A stretch of DNA of 64,000 bases from Terrihabitans soli (GCF_014191545.1 NZ_AP023361.1:1640501-1704500), one strand, 5' to 3'. Counted from the stretch's first letter, positions 19,001-27,185 are shown. Notes: generated by a model not told the origin, from the letters alone. Numbers and translations are program-made.

Positions 19001-19128
19001 TTCTCGTCGCCTCGCTGCTGACGCTCGTTCTTCTGCCGACCCTTTATGTGGCAACCGTTCGCGAAAAGCCGTCTCCCGTGCCTTCCGGCGCGGGACGCCG
19101 GACGCCGAAGAGCGGTGTGCCGACATGA
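16045..19128 (+). CDS. RND-family efflux pump, inner-membrane permease
   Basis: 1027-residue AcrB-like proton-driven transporter with 12 helices and two large periplasmic loops. Proton-relay residues are present: LTLLVDDAMTTVDAM (adjacent Asp pair in TM4) and LLGMVAKNAVILL (Lys in TM10). The internal repeat is clear. Cluster membership is nearer to the Gram-negative HAE/acriflavin family than to the metal exporters. It overlaps both the adaptor and the downstream MFS gene by four bases (ATGA each time), a tight operon. The substrate is unknown. Confidence 0.92.
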   Translation: MIGPNLSEWSIRRPSLVIYLMIAAVLAGGLAFSRLGRAEDPAFTFRSMVVQAAWPGATLDDTLEQVTERIERAVQETPSIDRIRSYTKPGVTTIFVDLLGSTPAREVPDLWYDVRKRVGDIRHTLPQGVVGPGFNDDFGDTFGIIYGITADGFTHRELRDYAENIRSRMLQVEDVSKIEIIGAQDEQIFIEFSTERIAALGLDYPALIATLQAQNVVRPAGAIETGHERLSLRVSGAFETAEDVGAVNIAAGGRLVRLSDIATVRRGYADPPQPLFRVNGQEAIGIAIAMRDSGDILQLGRNIKNAMTEITADLPVGIEPVLVADQAVTVDTAIGEFMASLWQAIAIIIVCSFVSLGARPGAVVALAIPLTLTIVFAIMQIVNIDLHRVSLGALIIALTLLVDDAMTTVDAMMRRLSAGDSKQAAATYAYGALAKPMLAGTLITIAGFVPIGFAQSSAGEYTFSIFAVVAIALVVSWFVAVIFAPLLGMAIIKPPKQSSGKAGLLERVYVPLVTTAMRWRWLTVGITILALAASLFAVRFVPRQFFPASDRPDLMIDLTLPQSASIFASDDAAKRLDEILRSDPDVERWSGYVGRGAIRFYLPLNVQLPNDFFSQTVVIAKSVEGRDRLHKKLETLLAETFPEAIARVYPLELGPPVGWPVQYRVSGPDTNEVRTIALKVSQAIANHADTRNINFDWMEPKRQLKVQIDQDQARNLGLSSASLAAALNAAVSGTTITQVRDDIYLVDVIARATDEQRVSVETLRNLQVPLPSGRTVALSQFARFEYGQELPLVWRRDRIPTLTVRADVEAGALPEQAVTDLEPALSALRKELPAGYGIELGGIAEESAQSSASVMAVVPVMLLITLTVLMFHLKSFHRVALVLAVVPLAIIGVVAALLLFNRPLGFVAILGILSLLGMVAKNAVILLTQIEAEREAGLSIWDAVVAAASSRARPILLTAGSTVLGMMPIAPTVFWGPMAFAIMGGLLVASLLTLVLLPTLYVATVREKPSPVPSGAGRRTPKSGVPT

Positions 19129-20372
19129 GAACCGCCGCCGTCTCACAGCGGAAAATCTCGGCGGCGAAGGCCGTCTATTATCGACTTCTCGCCGGGCAGG
19201 TGCTCGCACTGCTCGGAACCGGTATTGCGACCGTCGGCCTAGCGCTGCTGGCCTATGATCTTGCGGGCGACAATGCCGGCGCGGTTCTGGGAACCGCGCT
19301 GTCGATCAAGATGATGGCCTATGTCGTCGTGACGCCTTTGGCCTCGGTGTTCGCCGAACGGCTGCCGCGCCGCGCAACACTCGTTGCGCTCGATCTCATC
19401 CGCGCCGGGGTCGCTCTTTCTCTGCCTTTCGTCACGCGCGTCTGGGAAATCTATCTTCTGATCTTCGTCTTTCAGGCCGCGTCGGCGACGTTCACACCGG
19501 TGTTTCAGGCACTGATCCCCGATCTCCTGCAGGATCGCCGCGAATATGCGCGGGCGCTGTCGCTTTCACGTCTCGCGGTCGAACTCGAAAATGTCGCAAG
19601 CCCGCTGATCGCCGGGCTCCTACTTCTGTTCGTCAGCCTGTTCGGCCTTTTCGTTTCGGCGGTCGCCGGATTTCTTCTGTCCGCCGCCATCATCGTGTGG
19701 CTAAACCTGCCCGAAGCGACGCACAGAGTAAGAGGCGGGCGGTGGCAGCGGGCGGCGCACGGGCTTCGCATGTTCCTCGCGGTGCCGCGCCTGCGAGGTC
19801 TGACGGCGCTCAATATCGCGGTTGCGGCCGCAACGGCCATGGTCATCGTCAATACCGTCGTCATCGTTCAGGGCGAGTTCGGTTTGAACGAGCGAGCCGT
19901 CGCTTTCGCGCTGACCGTGTTCGGCGCGGGCTCTGTCACCGGTGCACTCCTGTTCATCTCTCTCATCGAACGGGCCGACGACCGGCTTATGATGATGGCT
20001 GGCGGCCTTGTCGCGGGAGCCGGTCTTTTTGCCGGGCTCGGTGTTTCAGGTTTTGTGGCGCTGCAGCCTGTCTGGTTTTTCCTAGGGGTGGGATGCGCAC
20101 TGGCGCAAACACCGGCCGGCGTTCTGATTTGCCGCTCGAGCCGGGAAGGGGACCGGCATCTTCTCTACGCAACGCAGTTCGCGCTGTTTCATCTGTGTCT
20201 TCTGGCCGCCTATCCGCTGGCCGGATGGATCGGCGCTGAAATCTCCGTCGCCGCCGCCTTCACGACGCTCGGCTTGATCGCCGCTTTCTCCGTGATCCTC
20301 GCACTCCGGCTCTGGCCGCCGGGCGATGGTCTGGTTCCCGCCGCACAAAACACTGACAGGAGGACAAGATGA
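19125..20372 (+). CDS. MFS transporter (EntS-like MFS_3)
   Basis: 415 residues with 10 to 12 hydrophobic helices, of the MFS_3 group that includes EntS-type exporters. A cytoplasmic loop between TM2 and TM3 (SVFAERLPRRATLVALDLIRAG) matches the MFS signature, and a second such loop is at LIERADDRLMMMAGG. It is coupled by a four-base overlap to the upstream RND pump and to the downstream Trp/Arg-rich gene. The substrate is unknown, and no siderophore genes are near. Confidence 0.85.
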   Translation: MRTAAVSQRKISAAKAVYYRLLAGQVLALLGTGIATVGLALLAYDLAGDNAGAVLGTALSIKMMAYVVVTPLASVFAERLPRRATLVALDLIRAGVALSLPFVTRVWEIYLLIFVFQAASATFTPVFQALIPDLLQDRREYARALSLSRLAVELENVASPLIAGLLLLFVSLFGLFVSAVAGFLLSAAIIVWLNLPEATHRVRGGRWQRAAHGLRMFLAVPRLRGLTALNIAVAAATAMVIVNTVVIVQGEFGLNERAVAFALTVFGAGSVTGALLFISLIERADDRLMMMAGGLVAGAGLFAGLGVSGFVALQPVWFFLGVGCALAQTPAGVLICRSSREGDRHLLYATQFALFHLCLLAAYPLAGWIGAEISVAAAFTTLGLIAAFSVILALRLWPPGDGLVPAAQNTDRRTR

Positions 20373-20746
20373 TCGGCAGACGCTCGCTTCTGCACCTCAT
20401 TGCTGCATGTGCCTTGCTCCCGTTCGCCGCGACGCTCGACGCCGCGGCACAGCCCGCACGTCCGCCGGGCGACGGATCGGGAGGGCGGCCCGGCTCCGGA
20501 AACCGCAATCGCGAACGGCGCCGCCGCCCCAATCGCCGGCCTCCTGCTGCCCGCCGTGAGCGACGTCCGCCGCCGCGCTCGGGCTGGTTCTGGGTGCCCG
20601 GCTATTGGATGTGGGATGAATGGCGCTGGGACTATGTCTGGGTGCCGGGCCGCTGGGTCCGGGCACGGCCGGGCGGGCGCTGGCGCGGCGCGCGCTGGAT
20701 GCTGCGCGGCGGCGACTGGGTGTTCATGGCCGGAGGCTGGTACTGA
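20369..20746 (+). CDS. Exported Trp/Arg-rich protein with YXWGXW-like repeat
   Basis: 125 residues. A signal peptide (about 1-28, ending AAAQ) is followed by an Arg/Pro-rich linker (about 30-72) and a Trp-rich C-terminus with repeats of WVPGYW / WVPGRW / ARW / GDWVF. This resembles the YXWGXW-repeat proteins, which are exported and of unknown function. The extreme basicity suggests binding to an anionic envelope polymer, which is inference. Its ATG overlaps the MFS stop, so it belongs to the efflux operon. The 62 bases after it lead to the second permease. Confidence 0.65.
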   Translation: MIGRRSLLHLIAACALLPFAATLDAAAQPARPPGDGSGGRPGSGNRNRERRRRPNRRPPAARRERRPPPRSGWFWVPGYWMWDEWRWDYVWVPGRWVRARPGGRWRGARWMLRGGDWVFMAGGWY

Positions 20747-20808
20747 CCCGGAGCCCGTCCCCGAAACTGCGCCGCGCGAAGGTCCGCGCGGCGCAGGACC
20801 CGTCGAAG

Positions 20809-22209
20809 ATGTCGGTCTTCACGCTGACGGCGTTCGTCATCGGCTCGATGATCGGTTCCGGCATCTTCTCGCTGCCGCAGGCGTTCGGCCGCACGACCGG
20901 CCCTTTGGGCGCGATCCTCGCCTGGTGCATTGCCGGCGCGGGCATGCTGATGATCGCGCTCGTCTTCCAGACTCTCTCGCGGCGGAAGCCCGAACTCGAC
21001 AGCGGCATTTCCGCTTATGTGCGCGCCGGGTTCGGCGAGTATGCCGGGTTTCTGTCGGCGCTCGGCTACTGGACCGTTTGCTGCCTTGGCGACGTTTCGT
21101 ATTTCATCGTCGTCAAATCGACGCTCGGCGCACTGATCCCGGCGTTTGGCCATGGCAATACGCTTGAGGCCATTTTCGTCTCATCCATTCTGCTCTGGCT
21201 TGTGCATATCCTCGTGCTGCACGGGATCAAACAGGCGGCGTCCGTCAACACGGTCGTCACCGTCGCGAAGATCGCGGCCATCGTCACGTTCATTCTCGTC
21301 GTGATTTTTGCTTTCGACGCAGACCTCTTTTCCGCCGACTGGCGCGGCGAGGCAAGCGATGCCGGAGGCCTCTTCAACCAGATCCGCGGCACGATGCTGG
21401 TGATGACCTTCGTCTTTGTCGGCGTCGAGGGCGCGAGCGTCTATTCGCGCTATGCCAGAAACCGCCGCGATGTCGGCATCGCAACGGTCGTAGGCTTTCT
21501 CAGCGTCCTGACGCTGATGGTGATGATCACGCTTTTGTCCTACGGAATTCTTGCACGGCCCGAACTCGCGACATTGCGTAACCCGTCAATGGCGGGCGTC
21601 ATGCAGGCGGCAGTCGGAAGCTGGGGCGCCTGGTTTGTCGGCATCGCGCTGATCGTCTCGGTCTCCGGCGCCTATATCGCCTGGTCGCTGCTGGCAGCAG
21701 AAGTCGTGTGGTCGTCCTCCAAAGCCGAACTGATGCCGCGCTTCCTGAGCCGCGAAAACCGCAACAAGGTGCCGGCCGCCGCCGTCTGGTTCACCAACGG
21801 ATTGATCCAGTGCATCCTGATCCTGACCTTCTTCACCGAAGAGGCCTTTCTCTTTGCACTGAAGCTCACCGGATCGATGATCCTTATCCCGTATTTTCTG
21901 GTGGCCGCTTACGGGCTGAAACTCGCCTGGAGCGGTGAGGACTATGGCTCGAAGGAACAGCGCCATCGCGATCTCATGCAGGCCGGGCTCGCGACCATCT
22001 ATGCCGCGGGGCTGATCTATGCGGGCGGGCTGAAATTTCTCCTTCTGTCGTCGATCGTCTATGCGCTCGGAACGCCTCTGTTCATCATCGCGCGGCGCGA
22101 ACAGAAAAAGCCCGCATTCACACTTGCGGAGGCCGGCTTTTTCATTTTGCTGGTCATCGGCGCGGGCTTTGCGGTCTACGGTCTCGCGAGCCGCACCATT
22201 GTCGTCTGA
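20809..22209 (+). CDS. Second ArcD-like amino acid permease
   Basis: 466-residue APC exchanger, a clear paralogue of the arcD product at 12.2 kb. Shared blocks include [39 protein letters not shown] and a final LASRTIVV tail. The ATG at 20809 is the first start in this frame after the Trp-rich gene, and the frame upstream only shadows that gene. Substrate is likely a basic amino acid or its product, but not demonstrable. A duplicated exchanger may allow arginine:citrulline and arginine:ornithine or polyamine exchange to be handled separately. Convergent with the HdeD-like gene four bases later. Confidence 0.85.
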   Translation: MSVFTLTAFVIGSMIGSGIFSLPQAFGRTTGPLGAILAWCIAGAGMLMIALVFQTLSRRKPELDSGISAYVRAGFGEYAGFLSALGYWTVCCLGDVSYFIVVKSTLGALIPAFGHGNTLEAIFVSSILLWLVHILVLHGIKQAASVNTVVTVAKIAAIVTFILVVIFAFDADLFSADWRGEASDAGGLFNQIRGTMLVMTFVFVGVEGASVYSRYARNRRDVGIATVVGFLSVLTLMVMITLLSYGILARPELATLRNPSMAGVMQAAVGSWGAWFVGIALIVSVSGAYIAWSLLAAEVVWSSSKAELMPRFLSRENRNKVPAAAVWFTNGLIQCILILTFFTEEAFLFALKLTGSMILIPYFLVAAYGLKLAWSGEDYGSKEQRHRDLMQAGLATIYAAGLIYAGGLKFLLLSSIVYALGTPLFIIARREQKKPAFTLAEAGFFILLVIGAGFAVYGLASRTIVV

Positions 22210-22212
22210 GCG

Positions 22213-22779
22213 TCAGGCGGCTTTCTTGCGCGCTGCCAGCGCGATCATGATGTAGCTCAATCCCGAAAACAGGATCGAGATGCCGGCAAGAACGCCCGGC
22301 GTCGTCAGGCTGGACGCCGGAAAGCGCGCGAACAGCATAAAGGCGATGATCAGCGCCAGAAGCCCCGAGCTCAGCAGCCACACCCAGCCGTCATGCGGGC
22401 GCACTTTGAAGGCCAGAAGAAGCTGCGTCACGCCTTGCGCGAGGAACACGCCCGCAATCAGCGCGGTGATCGTGATCGCCCCGGCAAACGGGTTCATATA
22501 GATAATAGCGCCGCCGACGATCTGGACAATGCCGATGGCCAGATCCCAGAAGAAGCCGTGCCATGTCTTGACGCGAAAGGCATGGAAGATCTGGAAGATG
22601 CCGGCGACGATCAGAATGACGCCGAGGAAGAGGCTGGTCGCCAGCGTCGAATAGACCGGCAGGAGAATGGCGAACGCGCCGGCAATCGTCAGCGCGATGC
22701 CGAGAATAAGAAACCAGCCCCAATTGGCACGCACGGATTGGGAGACGCTGGGAGCAGGGGAATAGACCGGAGCCGTCAT
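22213..22779 (-). CDS. HdeD-family acid-resistance membrane protein (DUF308)
   Basis: 188 residues with six membrane helices in three pairs, the pattern of HdeD/DUF308 proteins. Family features are WGWFLILGIALTIAGAFAILLP at the start and repeated GIFQIFHAF / GVTQLLLAF. Enteric HdeD helps acid resistance at high cell density. The gene is divergent from the DUF3302 gene across 234 bases that contain an FNR-type box, so oxygen control in either direction is possible. Confidence 0.88.
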   Translation of the reverse strand: MTAPVYSPAPSVSQSVRANWGWFLILGIALTIAGAFAILLPVYSTLATSLFLGVILIVAGIFQIFHAFRVKTWHGFFWDLAIGIVQIVGGAIIYMNPFAGAITITALIAGVFLAQGVTQLLLAFKVRPHDGWVWLLSSGLLALIIAFMLFARFPASSLTTPGVLAGISILFSGLSYIMIALAARKKAA

Positions 22780-22967
22780 GATGAACCTCCGTCATCGGCG
22801 ATAAGTGCCGGTTCCAGAGGATCATGAACCCGCTCCGGCGATAGTCAATACGCCCCATGAACAGCCCGCATTTGAGCCAAATCGAGCGCCCACTTTCGCG
22901 GAGACGTCGGTCACCTTTCAAAAACCTCAAATCTATCAATGGGCCGCCGGAGAGGAATGAGCCGGTT

Positions 22968-22981
22968 TTGACATAGATCAA
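22968..22981. promoter_or_regulatory. FNR/FixK-type binding site
   Basis: TTGACATAGATCAA matches the consensus TTGAT-N4-ATCAA with one change. It lies 33 bases before the DUF3302 ATG and 189 before the HdeD gene. For class II activation to the right, transcription would begin at about the annotated ATG, so the start of that gene, or the direction or mode of control, needs care. Confidence 0.7.
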
Positions 22982-23013
22982 GTCTCACTGGACATTATGG
23001 GCGACAACGCGCC

Positions 23014-23439
23014 ATGGCCTCGGAACAGATTCACCCCGCCGCACCGCACCATCTGCCGGCCTTCCTCGTTGAGCCGGGCCATAGCGACATATTGATGGTC
23101 GTTACGGCGTTCATACTGCTGGCGGCGGTGATCGGGGTGGGCGTTCTCTTTCTAACCCTGCATACACTGCCCGAACGGATCGCCCACCGGACGCACAAGC
23201 TCCAATTCGAGATTGTTGCGGTGCTGGGTCTTCTTGCTCTGTTCACCCATCAGCACATTTTCTGGGTGATCGGCCTCTTCCTCGCGCTGATCGAAATCCC
23301 CGATTTCCTGTCGCCGCTACGGCGGATTGCTCGCGCCAGTGAAAAACTCGTCGGTATCGAGGAAGGGACCATCGAAGACCCGCACGAGCGAACGCATGGC
23401 GCTACAGCGGAGAAACCCGCGCCGGCGAAGGGGAAATAG
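23014..23439 (+). CDS. DUF3302 (YiaW-like) inner-membrane protein
   Basis: 141 residues with two to three hydrophobic helices (about 27-48, 66-82 and 83-95). The segment TLHTLPERIAHRTHK followed by VLGLLALFTHQHIFW resembles E. coli YiaW, a DUF3302 protein encoded beside the HlyD-like YiaV, which matches the next gene here. The C-terminal 40 residues are charged and probably cytoplasmic. An FNR-type box is 33 bases upstream. If it drives this gene in class II fashion, the transcript would be leaderless or start at ATG 23095. Confidence 0.75.
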   Translation: MASEQIHPAAPHHLPAFLVEPGHSDILMVVTAFILLAAVIGVGVLFLTLHTLPERIAHRTHKLQFEIVAVLGLLALFTHQHIFWVIGLFLALIEIPDFLSPLRRIARASEKLVGIEEGTIEDPHERTHGATAEKPAPAKGK

Positions 23440-23443
23440 AGCC

Positions 23444-24682
23444 ATGCTGGAGCTTCTTCTCTGCTCGATGCTGACCATTCTCCCCGACTATCTCTACCGG
23501 AGATATGCGCAGGGCAGACGCATCGGCTATGAGATCACGCTCTACTCGGTCTGGTACGAGCTGCGCTGGGGCATCACGCTGTGCCTCATCCTGACCGTTC
23601 TGCTCATCACGGTGATCTTCTACAATCACCCGTCGACGACCAATGCGACGGTGATGTTCCGGACCGTGCCGCTGGTGCCGGAGCGGATCGGCCGCGTCGT
23701 CGAAGTCAATGTGTCCGGCTTCAGCCAGGACGTTAAACAGGGCCAGCCTCTGTTCCGCCTCGACAGCAGCGAGCAGGAAGCCGCGGCCGAAACGGCGCGC
23801 CGCAAGATTGCCGAAGTGGAAGCCGCGCTCATCGCCGCGCGCGCCGAAGTGGTCGGCGCCGAAGGTCAGATCCAGCAGGCGGAGAGCGCCTACAAACAGG
23901 CGCTCGACGAGCTTGAGACCAAGCAGGAACTGATGAGCCGCAATGCGGCGACGGTTGCCGCGCGCGAAATCGAGCGGCTGCAGGTGCGTGTCGAGGGCCA
24001 GAAGGGCGCCGTCGCTTCCGCAAGGGCAGCGAAGGACTCGGCCGAGCTGCGGATATCGACGCTGCTGCCGGCGCAGAAGGCGAGCGCGGAAGCGGCTCTC
24101 GCGGAAGCCGAAACCGATATCGCCAAGAGCATCATCCGCGCCGGCGTCGACGGGCGGGTCGAGCAGTTCCTGCTGCGGATCGGGGATGTCGTCAATCCAA
24201 TGATGCGCCCCGCGGGCATTCTCATTCCCAAAGGCGCCGGCCGCTGGGCCGTCCAGGCCGGCTTCGGCCAGATCGAAGGGCAGATCATGAAGCCCGGCAT
24301 GGTCGCGGAGATCACCTGCATCTCCAAACCCTGGACCGTCATTCCGATGGTCGTGACCAGCGTTCAGGATTTCATCGCCGCCGGCCAGTTCCGCGGCGGT
24401 GAGCAACTCATCGAAGCACAGCAGGTCGCAAAACCCGGCACGCTGCTCGTCAATATGGAGCCGCTCTATCCGGGCGGGCTCGACGGCGTCATTCCCGGCT
24501 CAAGCTGCATCGCCAACGCCTATTCGAGCAATCACGACTTCATCGCGTCAGGTGAGGCGGGCTTCTTTTACGGAATCGTTCTGCACGGCGTTGACGCCAC
24601 GGCGGTCGTCCATGCGCTGATCCTGCGCATCCAGGCGCTGGTGCTGCCGATCCGGACGCTGGTGCTCAGCGGCGGTCACTAA
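23444..24682 (+). CDS. HlyD/EmrA-type secretion adaptor (YiaV-like)
   Basis: 412-residue membrane-fusion protein. One N-terminal helix (about 42-60) is followed by a lipoyl half-motif (RIGRVVEVNVSGFSQDVKQGQPLFRLD), a long coiled-coil hairpin (about 105-215) and the second half (IIRAGVDGRVEQFLLRIGDVV). I chose ATG 23444, four bases after the DUF3302 stop, and ignored the longer shadow frame. The pair matches the yiaW-yiaV arrangement. No pump or ABC exporter is adjacent, so the transport partner is unknown. Confidence 0.85.
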   Translation: MLELLLCSMLTILPDYLYRRYAQGRRIGYEITLYSVWYELRWGITLCLILTVLLITVIFYNHPSTTNATVMFRTVPLVPERIGRVVEVNVSGFSQDVKQGQPLFRLDSSEQEAAAETARRKIAEVEAALIAARAEVVGAEGQIQQAESAYKQALDELETKQELMSRNAATVAAREIERLQVRVEGQKGAVASARAAKDSAELRISTLLPAQKASAEAALAEAETDIAKSIIRAGVDGRVEQFLLRIGDVVNPMMRPAGILIPKGAGRWAVQAGFGQIEGQIMKPGMVAEITCISKPWTVIPMVVTSVQDFIAAGQFRGGEQLIEAQQVAKPGTLLVNMEPLYPGGLDGVIPGSSCIANAYSSNHDFIASGEAGFFYGIVLHGVDATAVVHALILRIQALVLPIRTLVLSGGH

Positions 24683-24704
24683 AGCCACGCGCACGCAATA
24701 CGAA

Positions 24705-24727
24705 GCGGCGGCCTCAAGAGCCGCCGC
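24705..24727. terminator. Possible bidirectional terminator
   Basis: Perfect 8-bp stem GCGGCGGC / GCCGCCGC with loop CTCAAGA, between convergent genes. T-runs are weak on both strands. Confidence 0.45.
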
Positions 24728-24754
24728 AAATCCTACCGACAAAAGCGCTGAAGA

Positions 24755-25678
24755 TCAGTCCGCGACGAGCTCCCAATCCTTGTCGGGATTGAAGGTGTCG
24801 ATCTTGGCGGCAGCGGCTTCGCTGTCTTCGCCGAGATCCTTTTCATAAATGCTGCCTTCATTGCTGATCATGAAGGTCATGATGCCGGTCTCGCCATACT
24901 TTGCCGGCGTTGCGATGAGGGCGAAGCCCGCGATCATATTGCCGTTGATGACATAGTCGTAGGCGCCGCCGGCAATGTTGTCGCCCTGCTTTGTCAGGAC
25001 GCGATAGCGGTAGCCGAAATAGCCGGTAGGCGAGTCCTTGGCGCTGAGCGCTTTCTCTTCATCGATGAAAGGGCCGACGGGGCTCTCCACGCCGTCATGC
25101 TCTTCGGCGGGCCAGTAGAGCCCATCCATCTTGCCGGGCGAGCTGCGCAGCGTCTGGGCATATTCGTGGACACCGTCTTCGTCCCAGTCGGTATCGTGAT
25201 AAAGCGTCTGCGCGACGACGTAATTCGTCATCGTGTCGAGCGCTTCGAGCTCGTTCTCGCCGATGCGGCGGTCAAGAATTTCTTCAAGACCGGCATTGGT
25301 GTCGAACGACCATTTGCCGTCATCGCCCTTCACCAGCGGGAAGGGGAAGGGCCAGATCAGATCGCCGAGATTGATGATGCGCTTGTCGGGCCCGTCTTCG
25401 ACGATTTGCAGGCGTTCGGAGGCTGCACCCTGCAATTCGTCAAGGCGCGAGTCGAAATCGTCCGATTTGCCGATCTCATCCGGATTGAGGCCGATGAGCT
25501 TGGCGAGACCCGGGACATTCTTGGCTGCGAGTTCCTTGCGGAAAACATCGACGGCTTCGGAGGGCTCGGCAAAGGCCTGCGGTTCACCGCCGATATACTT
25601 TGCGATCTCCGGTTCGGCGAAGGCCGGCGTCATGCAGAGCGTCGTGACCAGGGCCGAAGAGAAAAGAAACCGTTTCAT
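24755..25678 (-). CDS. Exported DUF2950 protein
   Basis: 307 residues with a signal peptide (cleavage near AFA, residue 21). It matches DUF2950 in overall layout: an N-terminal helical part, then RIINLGDLIWPFPFPLVKGD, AQTLYHDTDWDEDGVHEYAQTL, and SPTGYFGYRYRVLTKQG. DUF2950 genes commonly neighbour DUF3300 genes, as here. The function is unknown, with a periplasmic stress or redox role possible. I chose ATG 25678 because AAGGA lies eight bases upstream. It is 51 bases after the DUF3300 gene and likely shares its promoter. Confidence 0.85.
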   Translation of the reverse strand: MKRFLFSSALVTTLCMTPAFAEPEIAKYIGGEPQAFAEPSEAVDVFRKELAAKNVPGLAKLIGLNPDEIGKSDDFDSRLDELQGAASERLQIVEDGPDKRIINLGDLIWPFPFPLVKGDDGKWSFDTNAGLEEILDRRIGENELEALDTMTNYVVAQTLYHDTDWDEDGVHEYAQTLRSSPGKMDGLYWPAEEHDGVESPVGPFIDEEKALSAKDSPTGYFGYRYRVLTKQGDNIAGGAYDYVINGNMIAGFALIATPAKYGETGIMTFMISNEGSIYEKDLGEDSEAAAAKIDTFNPDKDWELVAD

Positions 25679-25729
25679 TGCGAGTGTCCTTCCAAATCCG
25701 ATCAGCATCTCAGCCTGCATTCCGAAATC

Positions 25730-27124
25730 TCAACGGCGTCCGCCGCCGCGTCCGCCACCGCCGCGCCCGCCGCCGGAGAAGCGCGGGCCGCCGCCGCCAC
25801 CACCGCTGAAGCCGCGCCCACCACCGCCACCGCCGCCGCTATAGCTCACGCGGCCGCGCTGCGAGGCCTGGTGCGTACGCTGACCGCCACCATAATCGCC
25901 AAGCGCCGAAGGTTGACGTGGCCGCGAGTCCACGCGCGCCGCAGGTTTGGCGCTCGGGCGCTGCGCCTGCGCTTTCTTTGCAGGCCCCCGTTTTGCTGCC
26001 GGCCTTTGTGCGGCCGCGGGGCGTTGCGCCGGACCTGCGCCCGCACCAGGGCGCTGCTGACCTGCGCCGCCCTGACCGACACGATCGGGACCGCCGGGGC
26101 GTCCTGCCTGTCCTGCACCGGGACGGTCGGCGATACCGGGCTTGCCGTCCGGACGCTGTAGCCCTTGCTGCACATCGCGGCGCACATCGCGTGTTCCGGC
26201 GCTCGGCCGCGCGTTCTCTCGCGCATTGCGGATGCCGGTATCGGGCTTCTTGTCGAGCCTGTTGGTGGAGCGATCCTTCAGCTTGTTCGACACATCGTTG
26301 CGATCGAATTTGAGATTGTCCTTGCCACGATCGAAGTTGCGATGGTCGACGCGATCGCGGTTCTGCCATTTGTCGCGGTCGATATTGATGTCGCCGATAT
26401 CGATATCGACATCGCCGCCCCAGCAGCCTCCATCGTTCCAGTCGATCCAGGATCCCCAGACCGCGCCGGCGATGAAGCCGGGCCAATACGGAACATAGGG
26501 GTAGTAGTAGGACGGGTAGGGGTCGCCGTAATAGATCGGCTGCGTCGCCACATAGCCCGGCGCAAGCAGCGCGTTCGGATCGTATTGCGGAACGTAGGTG
26601 ACCTCTTCCTTCGCCGATTTGATAACGACGGTATTGTTGGTGTTTTCGACGATGACCTTGTCATCGGATTTGATGGCGCCGGCGGCGAGGGCTTTGTCAC
26701 GCAGCTGCTGGATTGCGGTGAGCACATCCTTTTGCTGGTTGGTGACGGCGGTTCCGAGTTCTTCGGTCCAGGCGAGATCGTCATTCATCATTTTGACGAT
26801 GTCCGGATAGTTCAGCAGCGAAATGATGCTGCCGTCCCAACTCTTATTCGGCTGCAAATCTTTTTTCGTCGCCGCCTGATCGAGGAAACGCTGCGCCTGC
26901 ACGACCTGCAGCGGATAGAGTGCACTCGCCAGAACCATACCGACGAGATCGTCAGGATAGAGCGCGATCGGCGCGACGATGACTTCGAGTTCCTCGGCCG
27001 ATTTGAGTTCGCTTTCGACGACGGCTTCAGGTGAAGCCGGGGCCGCGGCCGTGTCTTGGGCGTGGGCGGTTCCGGAGAGGAACAAGACGAAGGTTGCTGC
27101 AACAGCGAGGTAAAGCACGCGCAA
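25730..27124 (-). CDS. Exported DUF3300 protein with Gly-rich tail
   Basis: About 464 residues. A signal peptide ends near AHAQ. The DUF3300 domain (about 45-250) has LEVIVAPIALYPDDLVGMVL, DQAATKKDLQPNKSWDGSI, VTYVPQYDPNALLAPG and a Tyr/Pro-rich segment. The remainder is low-complexity: Arg/Pro/Ala/Gln-rich, ending in long Gly and Phe-Ser-Gly tracts with Arg-Gly repeats. I prefer the TTG at 27124, six bases after GGAGGA, over the GTG at 27142. An FNR box centred at 27192 gives class II-like spacing to the start. The function is unknown; DUF3300 proteins are exported. Confidence 0.82.
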   Translation of the reverse strand: MRVLYLAVAATFVLFLSGTAHAQDTAAAPASPEAVVESELKSAEELEVIVAPIALYPDDLVGMVLASALYPLQVVQAQRFLDQAATKKDLQPNKSWDGSIISLLNYPDIVKMMNDDLAWTEELGTAVTNQQKDVLTAIQQLRDKALAAGAIKSDDKVIVENTNNTVVIKSAKEEVTYVPQYDPNALLAPGYVATQPIYYGDPYPSYYYPYVPYWPGFIAGAVWGSWIDWNDGGCWGGDVDIDIGDINIDRDKWQNRDRVDHRNFDRGKDNLKFDRNDVSNKLKDRSTNRLDKKPDTGIRNARENARPSAGTRDVRRDVQQGLQRPDGKPGIADRPGAGQAGRPGGPDRVGQGGAGQQRPGAGAGPAQRPAAAQRPAAKRGPAKKAQAQRPSAKPAARVDSRPRQPSALGDYGGGQRTHQASQRGRVSYSGGGGGGGRGFSGGGGGGPRFSGGGRGGGGRGGGRR

Positions 27125-27185
27125 AGCCGTTCCTCCCGACACGAGAGCCAGGTTGAAACTGAAGCATCGCGGGAGGCAGACGGTT

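Noticed and set aside
22728-22746. Sigma54-like TGGCAC element
   Set aside because: Spacing to the -12 GC element is wrong and it lies within the HdeD-like coding sequence.
25730-26250. Gly/Arg-rich end of DUF3300 as a repeat array or CRISPR
   Set aside because: The repeats are short codon-level low complexity within one frame; no spacers or equal repeats exist.
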